This document shows positions 6,542-15,191 of a stretch of DNA of 38,272 bases, piece after piece (positions within the stretch are counted from its first letter, which is position 1; every line of letters begins with the position of its first letter). Origin of the DNA: an uncultured bacterium (GTDB lineage: Bacteria > Desulfobacterota_D > UBA1144 > Nemesobacterales > UBA2774); NCBI GenBank assembly GCA_902826595.1, contig CADEFK010000003.1, forward strand, positions 1 through 38,272. Direction: 5' to 3'. The notes below the pieces were generated by a model that was not told where the DNA came from, did no database searches, and saw nothing but the letters and a program-made list of their open reading frames with translations. Position numbers and translations under genes: made by a program.

Positions 6542-9214
6542 ATGGTACTCAGGCGTTCCCTAGTTATCCTTATCGCAATTCTCCTTCCGGCATCAGCTTT
6601 AGCGGCCGAAAAGTACGTGGTCAAAAAAGGAGATAACCTTTATGATCTATCCAGGAAATTCGGGCTCACCGTCGACGAGCTGAAGTCAACAAACAACTTA
6701 GAAGACAATAAATTGGATATCGGCGACGTTTTAATTATCGGTGTCTCCGTCCGTGACGAGGACACAACGGTACAAAACACCGCACACGGCAATAATAACA
6801 AGTACATCGTAAAGAACGGCGATACATTAGGCGAAATAGCGGAAAAGTACGGTCTCTCTTCGGATGACCTCAAGACAGTAAACGGTTTAAAGAATACAAA
6901 ACTACAAATCGGACAAAAGCTCTTAATCCCGTCCTCGAATCCCGAACCGGTTAAAATCAGCGATTCTCAGGAACAGCCGGCGGCGGATCCCGGCAACGGG
7001 AAAGCGGATAAAGCACAAAACTCTCCCGAAAACATTCCCGCGGAGACGTTCGAATACACCGTCCGGAAGGGCGATACACTCGGACATATTGCGGAAAGGC
7101 ATAACTCATCGAGCAAAGATCTGAAAGAGGCCAACGGGCTTAAAAACGATAAGCTGCGTATCGGACAGGTTCTCATAATCCCGGGGAACGCACAGCCTCG
7201 AACCCATGTTGTAGCATATGCAACTATAACCCCCGACGCGCCGGAGCCGGCGAATGCAGGCGTTTATACGGTCGTCAAAGGCGATACCCCGGGCGGGATC
7301 GCTCATAAACTAGGCGTCGGCGCCGATGATTTAATCAAGCTCAATAATATCGACAGCAAAAAGCTGCAGATCGGTCAGAGGCTCACTGTCCCGGGTTACG
7401 TTCGGCAGGATACGGCAGCCGGGACGGATGACGCCGCCAGCCGGGAAAGTGCGGAACCCAAAGCGGCAGAGACAGCCGAAGTCCCATCTCCTTCCGAGAC
7501 GCGCACCGGGGAATACGTCATCAAAAAAGGTGATACCCCCGGCGGGATTGCCGCCAGGCTCGGGGTAAGCACCAATGAACTGATCAGGGTCAACAGCCTC
7601 GACAGCAGGAAACTGAGGATCGGGCAGGTGCTGGTTGTTCCGGGCACGGAAACCAGTAATATCAAGGAAGCCGCGGACGACGAAACTCCCGACAAACAGC
7701 CGGCTCAAGATAATCCGCCGTCAGAATACATTGTAAAAAAGGGCGATACCCTGTACGTGCTTTCGAAAACGTTCGGCGTACCGGTAGAGACCATCAAGAA
7801 GTACAACAAACTAAAATCCAACAATCTCAGGATCGGCCAAAGACTCGTACTCAACCCGTCCGCGACTTCGGTCGCCTCGGGCGGGACTGTTGAGGAAGAG
7901 ATTGTCACGGAAACCGAGACCGCGATTACGGAATCGACGAAATACACCACCAGGTACACCGTGAGAAAGGGGGACACCCTGGGACACCTGGCGCTCAGGT
8001 TCGGCGTCCCGCAGAGCGAGCTTAGAAAGGCGAACGGACTCAAAAACAGCAGCCTGAGGTCGGGACAGGTGCTTATGGTCCCGGGCACGGCGGCAACGGA
8101 AGAGACCGAAGAAGCGGTAATCAGGGAATCCGTAGTAATGGAAACAGCGCCCGAACCAGCGAGCGAAGTCTATATCAAGAAAAGGTATGTCGTTAAGCCG
8201 GGCGATACGCTCGGCAATATAGCAGCGGGCTTCGGCGTCACGGTAGAGGAAATCAAGAAGGCGAGCGCGCTCAAGAAAGAGACAATAAACAACGGCGATA
8301 TACTTCTCATCCCGGTACCCCAGGAGAAAGTCACTCAGTCCAAATACACGGTCGCAAAAGGCGACACGCTCAGCAAACTCAGCAAGAAGTTCGGCGTTTC
8401 CGTGCGGGAAATAAAGAAAGCGAACGGACTCTCGAGCGACAGGCTGCGGGCGGGAATGAGACTGAGCATACCTGGGTCGTACTCAACAGAGTCCGGGGCG
8501 GGTGAAGCCGAAAATACGGCTGCTTCATCCCTTCCGAGAGGCGAATACGTGGTTAAGAAGGGCGACACGCTCGGCCGCATAGCGCGGCGTTACGACGTAA
8601 CAATAAAACAACTCAAGAGAGAGAACAACATAAAGGGCAATTCGATAAGGGCCGGCCAGGTCCTGTATATTCCGGGCTACGAGCGGCAGGATACCGAATA
8701 CAGAGCCGTAACCGAAAAAGACACCGTCGTCCATGAATCGAACGGGCAATACGACTATACCGAGCCCGACGTCGAAAACGGGAGGTTCTCCAAGGAAAGC
8801 ATCATAGAGGTGGCCAAGAAGTATCTGGGAGCCCCGTATAAATTCGGAGGAAACGACCTCGCGACCGGAATCGACTGCTCGGGGTATGTAAAGAAGATAT
8901 TCAGCAGGTTCAACGTATATCTGCCCAGGACGGCAAGAGACATATATTACAGCTCCGGATACAGCATTCCTAAAAAGAAACTCGATACGGGGGACCTCGT
9001 ATTTTTCACGACGTATGCGAAATACCCGTCACACGTGGGCATTTATATAGGCAACGACGAGTTCATACACGCGTCATCGGCGTCCCGGAAGGTCACCATC
9101 GACAGCATCAACAAGCAGTATTACAAGAAGCGCTACATAGGGGCAAAGCGCGTGCAGCTGTCGGGGTTATTCTACGACGAGCTATCCAAAGATTACGCGG
9201 GATTCGGCAATTAA
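6542..9214 (+). CDS. Secreted peptidoglycan hydrolase: ten LysM domains plus NlpC/P60
   Basis: An 890-residue exported protein. Residues 1-22 are a signal peptide (basic start, hydrophobic core, ASALAAE cleavage region). Ten LysM repeats follow at about 24-67, 87-130, 171-215, 241-285, 324-368, 396-438, 471-515, 548-591, 601-645 and 668-712, each with a Y-V-K-GDT-L core and most ending in IGQ-L-IPG. Acidic, Pro/Thr-rich linkers separate many of them. The C-terminus (about 750-875) is an NlpC/P60 domain with Cys779 in GIDCSGY, His831 in SHVGIYIG and His843 in FIHASS as the catalytic set. LysM binds GlcNAc-containing glycan; NlpC/P60 cleaves peptide stems in murein. Ten LysM copies are many for this family. 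Repeats 4 and 5 share GDTPGG instead of GDTL, pointing to an internal duplication. Strong AGGAGG ribosome site. Confidence 0.95.
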   Translation: MVLRRSLVILIAILLPASALAAEKYVVKKGDNLYDLSRKFGLTVDELKSTNNLEDNKLDIGDVLIIGVSVRDEDTTVQNTAHGNNNKYIVKNGDTLGEIAEKYGLSSDDLKTVNGLKNTKLQIGQKLLIPSSNPEPVKISDSQEQPAADPGNGKADKAQNSPENIPAETFEYTVRKGDTLGHIAERHNSSSKDLKEANGLKNDKLRIGQVLIIPGNAQPRTHVVAYATITPDAPEPANAGVYTVVKGDTPGGIAHKLGVGADDLIKLNNIDSKKLQIGQRLTVPGYVRQDTAAGTDDAASRESAEPKAAETAEVPSPSETRTGEYVIKKGDTPGGIAARLGVSTNELIRVNSLDSRKLRIGQVLVVPGTETSNIKEAADDETPDKQPAQDNPPSEYIVKKGDTLYVLSKTFGVPVETIKKYNKLKSNNLRIGQRLVLNPSATSVASGGTVEEEIVTETETAITESTKYTTRYTVRKGDTLGHLALRFGVPQSELRKANGLKNSSLRSGQVLMVPGTAATEETEEAVIRESVVMETAPEPASEVYIKKRYVVKPGDTLGNIAAGFGVTVEEIKKASALKKETINNGDILLIPVPQEKVTQSKYTVAKGDTLSKLSKKFGVSVREIKKANGLSSDRLRAGMRLSIPGSYSTESGAGEAENTAASSLPRGEYVVKKGDTLGRIARRYDVTIKQLKRENNIKGNSIRAGQVLYIPGYERQDTEYRAVTEKDTVVHESNGQYDYTEPDVENGRFSKESIIEVAKKYLGAPYKFGGNDLATGIDCSGYVKKIFSRFNVYLPRTARDIYYSSGYSIPKKKLDTGDLVFFTTYAKYPSHVGIYIGNDEFIHASSASRKVTIDSINKQYYKKRYIGAKRVQLSGLFYDELSKDYAGFGN

Positions 9215-9258
9215 AGGTCCCGCTGCTACGTATAACACCCGTAACGCAGTCAATAATT

Positions 9259-9296
9259 TACCGGCCGGGCCGGGTATCGGAGCCGGCTCCCCGGTA
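9259..9296 (+). repeat. GC-rich nested inverted repeat upstream of xerC
   Basis: TACCGG (9259-9264) pairs with CCGGTA (9291-9296), and inside lies the palindrome GGAGCCGGCTCC (9279-9290). No T-run follows, so it is not a classical intrinsic terminator, though it may protect the 3' end of the upstream mRNA. Confidence 0.35.
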
Positions 9297-9327
9297 TTCC
9301 TCTGCCGCCCCTGATAATTCCCCTCCA

Positions 9328-9357
9328 TTGAAAGATAGGGAGCGGTGTTTATATTAT
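9328..9357 (+). promoter_or_regulatory. Promoter of the xerC-hslVU operon
   Basis: TTGAAA (9328-9333) is followed by overlapping -10 candidates TATATT (9350-9355, spacer 16) and TATTAT (9352-9357, spacer 18). The start codon at 9368 comes 10-12 bases after the -10, with no Shine-Dalgarno sequence between. Confidence 0.5.
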
Positions 9358-9367
9358 AACGATTGTC

Positions 9368-10264
9368 ATGATGGAACAGCTCATTCAGGATTTCAGGGAA
9401 TATCTGGGTTCCGAGAGGAACTACTCGAAACACACCGTCAAAGCCTACATCACCGATATCGGCGAGTTCCTGCGCGTAATAAAAGGAAAAAAGCTCGCCG
9501 GGGATAATGAAGGCGCAATCGATTTCGGGAAACTGGACGATACGCCCGTGAGGGCATATATAAGCTGGCTGTATACGAGAAACTCGAGGTCGTCCATATC
9601 GAGGAAGCTCGCGTCGGTGAGGACATTCTTCGAGTTCCTCATAAGGAAGGGCGAACTCAAAAACAACCTTGCCAAACTCGTCCCGACGCCCCGTGGGGAA
9701 AAGAGGCTCCCTACATTCCTGACGGTCGACGAAGTTGTAAAGCTCCTCAGCATAGAGGGCTCGGGCGCGCTCCTCTCGAGGGACGTCGCCGTTCTCGAGC
9801 TCCTCTACTCTAGCGGCCTCAGGGTGAGCGAGCTAGTCGGTATAAATTTGAACGACATAGACCTGAAAAACCTGACGGTCAAGGTACTAGGAAAGGGGAA
9901 CAAGGAGAGGATCGTGCCCTTAGGCTCCAAAGCCGCTCAGGCTCTCGATCAATACCTGCGCGAAAGGCCCGGCATGAAACCCGGTGGAGACCACCTGTTC
10001 GTCAACACAAGGGGAGACAGGCTCAATGTGAGGAGCGTGGACAGGATTATAAGGAAATACGCATTACTCGCCGGGATACCGAAAAACGTGAGCCCGCACG
10101 TGCTCAGGCACACCTTCGCCACGCACCTCCTCGGAGGGGGAGCCGACCTCCGTGCAATTCAGGAGATGCTCGGCCATAAGAGCCTGTCCACCACGCAGAG
10201 ATATACACATACTTCTATCGAAAAATTAATGGAAATCTACGACAAAACACACCCGAGAGCGTGA
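9368..10264 (+). CDS. xerC: Tyrosine recombinase XerC
   Basis: A 298-residue tyrosine recombinase with the N-terminal SAM-like core-binding domain (about 1-105) and the C-terminal catalytic domain. The catalytic set is complete: Arg152 (SSGLRVSEL), Lys176 ([13 protein letters not shown]), His244 and Arg247 ([12 protein letters not shown]), His270 ([14 protein letters not shown]) and nucleophile Tyr279. The length and the end [15 protein letters not shown] are typical of Xer proteins that resolve chromosome dimers at dif, not of integrases. Position directly before hslV and hslU is the same as in many Firmicutes (codV-clpQY) and some deltaproteobacteria, which favours XerC. Its last four bases overlap a possible GTG start of hslV. 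Adjacent ATGs at 9368 and 9371 cannot be told apart. Confidence 0.93.
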   Translation: MMEQLIQDFREYLGSERNYSKHTVKAYITDIGEFLRVIKGKKLAGDNEGAIDFGKLDDTPVRAYISWLYTRNSRSSISRKLASVRTFFEFLIRKGELKNNLAKLVPTPRGEKRLPTFLTVDEVVKLLSIEGSGALLSRDVAVLELLYSSGLRVSELVGINLNDIDLKNLTVKVLGKGNKERIVPLGSKAAQALDQYLRERPGMKPGGDHLFVNTRGDRLNVRSVDRIIRKYALLAGIPKNVSPHVLRHTFATHLLGGGADLRAIQEMLGHKSLSTTQRYTHTSIEKLMEIYDKTHPRA

Positions 10265-10266
10265 TC

Positions 10267-10800
10267 ATGGAAAACTTCCACGGAACGACTATAGTTTGCG
10301 TAAAGATCGGAGACAGGGTCGCGATGGCCGGGGACGGTCAGGTGACCCTGGGTCATGCGGCCGTCAAGCACTCCGCCAAGAAGGTGAGAAAGATATACGA
10401 GGGCAAGGTCCTCGTGGGGTTCTCAGGGGCTACGGCTGACGCCATGACACTCTTTGACAAGTTCGAGGCCAAGCTCGAGGAGTACAGGGGAAACCTCAGG
10501 AGAGCAGCCGTCGAGCTCGCGAGGGACTGGAGAACGGACCGTATCCTGCGGAGGCTCGAAGCGCTCCTGGCCGTGGCCGACAAAGACAGCATGTTCCTGA
10601 TATCAGGCAGCGGAGACGTGCTCGAGCCCGACGATAACGTCGTGGCCGTGGGCTCGGGGGGCTCGTACGCACAGGCGGCTGCGAAAGCTCTTTCCAGGCA
10701 CTCCGCGCTGGGCGCGAGGGACATTGCGGAGGAATCACTGAAGATAGCATCCGAGATTTGCATCTATACCAACGATAAAATCACCGTAGAGGAACTCTGA
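10267..10800 (+). CDS. hslV: ATP-dependent protease peptidase subunit HslV
   Basis: HslV forms the double-ring threonine peptidase of the HslVU (ClpYQ) protease in the cytoplasm. The motif [13 protein letters not shown] places the catalytic threonine at residue 7 after a short propeptide ending in Gly, as in HslV of many alpha- and deltaproteobacteria. [10 protein letters not shown], the [17 protein letters not shown] stretch and [16 protein letters not shown] are all family signatures. With the ATG at 10267 the protein is 177 residues, the usual size. A GTG two codons earlier (10261) overlaps the xerC stop and could serve as a coupled start. hslU follows 4 bases after the stop. Confidence 0.96.
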   Translation: MENFHGTTIVCVKIGDRVAMAGDGQVTLGHAAVKHSAKKVRKIYEGKVLVGFSGATADAMTLFDKFEAKLEEYRGNLRRAAVELARDWRTDRILRRLEALLAVADKDSMFLISGSGDVLEPDDNVVAVGSGGSYAQAAAKALSRHSALGARDIAEESLKIASEICIYTNDKITVEEL

Positions 10801-10804
10801 TAAA

Positions 10805-12136
10805 ATGAGCAGCGAAACATTTTTCACGCCTAGGGAGATAGTCTCCGAGCTCGACAGGTACATAATCGGACAGAACAAGGCGAAGCGGGCCGTTTCGATC
10901 GCGCTTCGCAACCGGTGGAGACGGCAGCGCGTCTCACCGGACCTAAAGGACGAAATCGCTCCAAAGAATATACTCATGATAGGCCCTACCGGAGTGGGTA
11001 AGACGGAGATAGCCAGAAGGCTCGCGAAGCTCGCGCAGGCCCCGTTCCTCAAGGTGGAGGCGTCGAAATTCACGGAAGTCGGTTACGTCGGCAGGGACGT
11101 CGAGTCGATGATCAGGGACCTCACGGATATCGCTATCAAGATGATAACGGACGAGGAGAAGCAGACCGTCAAGACCAAGGCCGAGGACCTCGCGGAAGAG
11201 AGGATGCTCGACCTGCTGCTCCCGCCCGTCGGGGGCGAGCAGCAGCAGACCGAGTCAAGCGGCGAAACCAGGGAGAAACTGAGGAAACTGCTCCGGGAAG
11301 GCAGGCTCAACGAAAGGTTCGTCGACATCGAAGTTACTTCGAAGAATTTCCCCATTCAGGTGTTCTCCCCTCAGGGGCTCGAAGAAATGGACGTAAACAT
11401 ATCGGACATGCTGGGGAACCTGTTCCCGAAGAAAACGAAGAAGAGGAAGGTCAGGGTGCCTGACGCTATGGAAGTTCTCATTCAGGAAGAAGCGCAAAAG
11501 CTGATAGACATGGACAACGTCGTCAAGATGGCGATCGACAGGGTCGAGCAATCCGGCATAATATTCATCGACGAGATCGATAAAGTCGCGGGGCGGGAGA
11601 GCACGGCCGGGCCCGACGTCTCCCGGGAAGGCGTCCAGAGAGACCTGCTCCCGATCATCGAAGGCTGCACCGTGAACACGAAGCACGGAATGGTGAGGAC
11701 GGACCATATCCTGTTTATCGGAGCGGGCGCGTTCCACGTATCGAAGCCTTCCGACCTTATTCCGGAGCTCCAGGGCAGATTCCCCATAAGGGTCGAGCTC
11801 GAACCGCTCACGACCGAGGACTTTATAAATATCCTGACGCAGCCCAAAAACGCCCTTATAAAGCAGTATACGGAGCTCCTCAACACGGAAAAAATAGAGC
11901 TCGTATTCAAGGACGACGCGATACAGGAAATTGCAGAGACCGCACAGACAGTAAATGAATCCATGGAAAACATCGGCGCGAGAAGACTGCACACGATAAT
12001 GGAGAGGATGCTTGACGAGATATCTTTCAACGCTCCCGATATGGCGGAGCAGAAGATCGTGATCGACGCGAAGTACGTGAAGGACAAGATAGCAGATATA
12101 GTAAAAGACAGGGACCTGAGCCGCTATATTCTATAG
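10805..12136 (+). CDS. hslU: ATP-dependent protease ATPase subunit HslU
   Basis: The AAA+ unfoldase partner of HslV. Walker A is GPTGVGKT (60-67), the pore loop is GYVG (93-96), the intermediate I-domain spans about 110-240, Walker B is IIFIDEIDK (Asp256, Glu257) and sensor 2 is GARRL near 395. The C-terminus ends LSRYIL, the tail that inserts into HslV. Length (443) is normal. The gene lies 4 bases after hslV, so the pair is co-translated. It converges on the chlorite dismutase family gene with an 87-base gap in which I see no clear terminator. Confidence 0.97.
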   Translation: MSSETFFTPREIVSELDRYIIGQNKAKRAVSIALRNRWRRQRVSPDLKDEIAPKNILMIGPTGVGKTEIARRLAKLAQAPFLKVEASKFTEVGYVGRDVESMIRDLTDIAIKMITDEEKQTVKTKAEDLAEERMLDLLLPPVGGEQQQTESSGETREKLRKLLREGRLNERFVDIEVTSKNFPIQVFSPQGLEEMDVNISDMLGNLFPKKTKKRKVRVPDAMEVLIQEEAQKLIDMDNVVKMAIDRVEQSGIIFIDEIDKVAGRESTAGPDVSREGVQRDLLPIIEGCTVNTKHGMVRTDHILFIGAGAFHVSKPSDLIPELQGRFPIRVELEPLTTEDFINILTQPKNALIKQYTELLNTEKIELVFKDDAIQEIAETAQTVNESMENIGARRLHTIMERMLDEISFNAPDMAEQKIVIDAKYVKDKIADIVKDRDLSRYIL

Positions 12137-12223
12137 ACCAACCGCAAACGCCGGCACTCCGGATAACCGCCTGACCCGGGCTTAAGCAGCTGCAAGGGAA
12201 ATACGGGAACCATGCCGGGAGAG

Positions 12224-12946
12224 CTATGCCTCCTTCTGCCAGATGGCCTTTCCTGTGAAAAACGGCCCCAGACTTTCGAGATACATCGAAGTCTGCTTTG
12301 TCTTCCGCATCGACTGAATAAGTATGGACAGGGGATACAAGTCCTTTCCGAGTACGCCTATCAGGAAGTCGTTATCGTTCCTGTCGAGACCGTGACACGC
12401 GAGACGAATGTCCTTGCCGAGCCCGGCGTCCCCGAACTTGAAACCAAGCTTCCCGTGCTCTCCCAGCACCGAGCGCTGCTCTTCGGCCGACAGGGTTTCG
12501 AACAGCTTGTTCCTCCGAAGCGGATACCATATCGCCCACGGAAGCCCGGGGTCGAGCACCCTCTCCCTGGGCCGGTCGATCAGGGTCTTCTCCAGGTCTG
12601 GCTCATAGCCCAGCGAATATGTCCTTCCGAGCATCGTATATTCGGGCTTCGGAGCAAGCTCCGTAAAGGCAGAGCCGTTTAGAAAGTCCCTTAGCCCGCC
12701 CACGAAGTAATCCGGGTCCTCGCTCATCGCCAGAAGGCCGATACCGTATGGGTCGTTTATATCGGCATAAATGGCGAAATCCATGCCGGACTTTTTCAAT
12801 TCTTCTATTAGTTTCGTGGTATTATGGCAGTTCCCGAAAGCGAGGAGCTGCATAAGGAGCCTCCTGTCCGAGGAAAGGACGGTACCATCCTTAGCCCTTC
12901 CCTTCTCGCTTATATCGAGACCCGCGTGTTCCATTGCAATAGACAT
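12224..12946 (-). CDS. Chlorite dismutase family heme protein
   Basis: A 240-residue protein read from the ATG at 12946, chosen because GGAGG lies 8 bases upstream; longer in-frame starts lack one. The C-terminal half shows the family pattern: WAIWYPLRR (137-145), EHGKLGFKFGDAGLG (His164 in the place of the proximal heme ligand of HemQ/Cld proteins), then CHGLDRNDNDFLIG and MRKTKQTSMYLESLGPFFTG. The family includes chlorite dismutases, coproheme decarboxylase HemQ and many uncharacterised heme proteins with peroxidase-like activity. HemQ normally accompanies other heme genes, and none are seen here. The motifs suggest the uncharacterised branch, so no specific reaction is assigned. It is transcribed alone, divergently from argB. 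Confidence 0.82.
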   Translation of the reverse strand: MSIAMEHAGLDISEKGRAKDGTVLSSDRRLLMQLLAFGNCHNTTKLIEELKKSGMDFAIYADINDPYGIGLLAMSEDPDYFVGGLRDFLNGSAFTELAPKPEYTMLGRTYSLGYEPDLEKTLIDRPRERVLDPGLPWAIWYPLRRNKLFETLSAEEQRSVLGEHGKLGFKFGDAGLGKDIRLACHGLDRNDNDFLIGVLGKDLYPLSILIQSMRKTKQTSMYLESLGPFFTGKAIWQKEA

Positions 12947-13047
12947 CGTGATTACCTCCGCGGTAAATAAATATAACAGGCAAACCGCCCATTGGCGATT
13001 GAGCGTCGGTATTGTCCTTAGCCGCGCAAAACCGGAAAAAGAATTTA

Positions 13048-13076
13048 TTGGCATAGGTACATATTTACTTTATAAT
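13048..13076 (+). promoter_or_regulatory. Promoter of argBDF
   Basis: TTGGCA (13048-13053) and TATAAT (13071-13076) have 17-base spacing. Transcription near 13083 leaves a leader of about 28 bases. No ArgR-type palindrome was recognised around it. Confidence 0.7.
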
Positions 13077-13110
13077 AATCAACTTTATTTTCAGGCGGAA
13101 AAAGAGGGAG

Positions 13111-13992
13111 ATGAAGAACCTTATTCAAAAAGCTAAAACGCTCGTAGAAGCCCTTCCCTACATTAAGGAATTCTACGGGCAGACGATAGTCATCAAATAC
13201 GGCGGGAGCATAGGGGACGACGACCTGCATAACTTCGCCCGCGACATCGTGCTGATGAAATTCGTGGGCATCCACCCTGTCGTAGTGCACGGGGGAGGCC
13301 CGCAGATAGGGAGCCACCTGAAAAAGCTGGGAATAGAGTCGAAATTCATCGCCGGGCTCAGGGTGACGGACGAGGAGACAATGGAAGTAGTCGAGATGGT
13401 CCTCGTGGGCAAAGTAAACCAGAAAATAATCGAAACCATACATTCCATGGGCGGAAAAGCGGTAGGCACATCCGGAAAGGAAGGGAAGATGATTCTCGCG
13501 AGGAGGCTCGACGTGAAAAAATTCGCGCTCGAGAACGGCCTCGACATACCAGAGGACGCAGACCTCGGCATGGTCGGTGAGGTCGAGTGCGTAAACCCTC
13601 AGCTGATAAAGGTGCTCGAGAACTCGGGATTCATACCGATCATCGCGCCCATAGGCTTCGACGAGGAAGGGAGGACATACAATATCAACGCCGACCACGT
13701 GGCCGGGAAGATCGCGGGCGCCCTGAAGGCGGCCAAACTGATTCTAATGACCAACGTCCCCGGGATCATGGACAAGGATAAGAACCTCCTCTCGAGCATC
13801 ACTGAGTCTCAGGCGAGACACCTCATCAAGAAAGAAATAATCTCGAGCGGCATGATTCCGAAGGTCATGTGCTCGATCGAAGCCCTTCACGACGGGGTTC
13901 AGAAGGTCCACATCATAGACGGAACAATCGAGCACTCGCTCATACTCGAAATTTTCACCGACGCCGGAATCGGGACGGAGATACTGCTTTGA
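13111..13992 (+). CDS. argB: Acetylglutamate kinase
   Basis: ArgB phosphorylates N-acetylglutamate with ATP, the second step of arginine synthesis in the cytoplasm. The amino-acid-kinase fold is plain: VIKYGGSIG (Lys29) at the start, VVVHGGGPQIGSHL at 57-70, a substrate/arginine-sensing region GLRVTDEETMEVVEMVL, NINADHVAGKIAGAL in the nucleotide half and LLSSITESQARHLIKKEIISSGMIPKV near the end. At 293 residues the length is normal, and the helical N-terminal extension (KNLIQKAKTLVEALPYI) is of the type found in arginine-inhibited hexameric enzymes. The usual KYGGNAM is KYGGSIG here, a small variation. It leads argB-argD-argF. Confidence 0.96.
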   Translation: MKNLIQKAKTLVEALPYIKEFYGQTIVIKYGGSIGDDDLHNFARDIVLMKFVGIHPVVVHGGGPQIGSHLKKLGIESKFIAGLRVTDEETMEVVEMVLVGKVNQKIIETIHSMGGKAVGTSGKEGKMILARRLDVKKFALENGLDIPEDADLGMVGEVECVNPQLIKVLENSGFIPIIAPIGFDEEGRTYNINADHVAGKIAGALKAAKLILMTNVPGIMDKDKNLLSSITESQARHLIKKEIISSGMIPKVMCSIEALHDGVQKVHIIDGTIEHSLILEIFTDAGIGTEILL

Positions 13993-15191
13993 GAAAGGAA
14001 GAGATAATTTCCGGCACCTCGGAATACCTGATGAACACCTACGGCAGGTACCCGATCGCCATGGTCAGGGGAAAGGGCGCCTGGGTATGGGACTCGGAGG
14101 GGAAAAAATACCTCGATTTCGTAACCGGGATAGCGGTAAACAACCTGGGACACTGCCATCCGAGCGTAGTCAGGGCGATATCTGCGCAGTCGAGGAAGCT
14201 CGTCCAGGTCTGCAACCTCTATCACATCGAGAACCAGGTCGAGTTCGCCAGGGTGCTGGTCGAGAACTCATTCGCCGACAAGGTGTTTTTCTGCAACAGC
14301 GGGGCCGAGGCCAACGAAGGGGCGATAAAGCTCGCGAGGAAATGGGGCGGGGCCAACGGGGGCAGGTATAAAATCGTCCACGCCCGCGACTCGTTTCACG
14401 GGAGGACGCTCGGCGCGCTCTCGGCGACGAACAAAAAATATCAGAAGGGGTTTAAACCCCTGGTCCCCGGTTTTAAATCCATCCCTTACGGACGGATAGA
14501 GCCTCTCGAAAGGGCGCTCAGGGACGAGAAGGTATGCGCCGTCATGCTGGAGCCGATTCAGGGAGAGAACGGTGTAATCATACCGTATGCTGATTATCTG
14601 AGGGACGTGAGAAGACTCTGCAAGCGCAAAAACACGCTCCTCATACTGGACCAGCTACAGGTGGGGCTCGGAAGGACGGGGAAGCTCTTCGCCTACGAGC
14701 ACTACGGCATAAAGCCTGACATAATGACCCTCGCGAAGGCGCTCGGGGGAGGAATCCCGTGCGGTGCGGTACTTGCCACGAACTCGGTAGCCAGGCACCT
14801 TTCACCCGGCAATCACGGCACGACTCTCGGAGGAAATCCCCTGGCGATGAGCGCGGGCACAGCAGTGTTGAAAACTATCCTAGAGGACGGACTTCTCGAC
14901 AACGCTGCGGGGATGGGAGAGTATTTCATGAGCGGGCTCCTCTCGATTAAAAAAGAGTTCGGCGGGCTCGTCAGGGACGTCAGAGGGAAAGGACTGATAC
15001 TGGGCGTCGAATTCGCGAACGCGGAGGCCGCGAAGGACGCGGTCGTGAGATGCTCGAATAACGGGCTCCTCACCATCCTCACAGAGCAGAAGGTAATGAG
15101 GATACTCCCGCCGCTTACAGTGAAAAAGAACGAGATCGACCATGCGCTCGAAATAATCCGCAGATCGCTGAAAGAGGCAACTGTTGCCTAG
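13989..15191 (+). CDS. argD: Acetylornithine aminotransferase
   Basis: A class III PLP enzyme converting N-acetylglutamate semialdehyde to N-acetylornithine. The start is taken as TTG at 13989, whose last bases overlap the argB stop (TTGA), with GGAG about 10 bases upstream; this gives 400 residues and the usual N-terminus leading to LMNTYGRYPIAMVRG. FVTGIAVNNLGHCHP, FCNSGAEANEGAIKLARK and DSFHGRTLGALSAT are intact. The PLP lysine is Lys250 (LAKALGGG). The normally near-invariant DEVQTG motif reads DQLQVG at 221-226: Asp221 and Gln224, which bind the cofactor ring, are kept, but Glu is Gln. It sits between argB and argF. Confidence 0.95.
   Translation: MRKEEIISGTSEYLMNTYGRYPIAMVRGKGAWVWDSEGKKYLDFVTGIAVNNLGHCHPSVVRAISAQSRKLVQVCNLYHIENQVEFARVLVENSFADKVFFCNSGAEANEGAIKLARKWGGANGGRYKIVHARDSFHGRTLGALSATNKKYQKGFKPLVPGFKSIPYGRIEPLERALRDEKVCAVMLEPIQGENGVIIPYADYLRDVRRLCKRKNTLLILDQLQVGLGRTGKLFAYEHYGIKPDIMTLAKALGGGIPCGAVLATNSVARHLSPGNHGTTLGGNPLAMSAGTAVLKTILEDGLLDNAAGMGEYFMSGLLSIKKEFGGLVRDVRGKGLILGVEFANAEAAKDAVVRCSNNGLLTILTEQKVMRILPPLTVKKNEIDHALEIIRRSLKEATVA

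Noticed and set aside
9259-9296. Intrinsic terminator after the LysM gene
   Set aside because: The inverted repeat is strong but no T-run follows it.
11255-11992. 245-codon minus-strand open frame
   Set aside because: Antisense to hslU; a shadow frame.
13869-13988. Upstream extension of argD to 13869
   Set aside because: Those 40 codons lie inside argB in another frame and do not resemble ArgD; the TTG at 13989 fits the family N-terminus.
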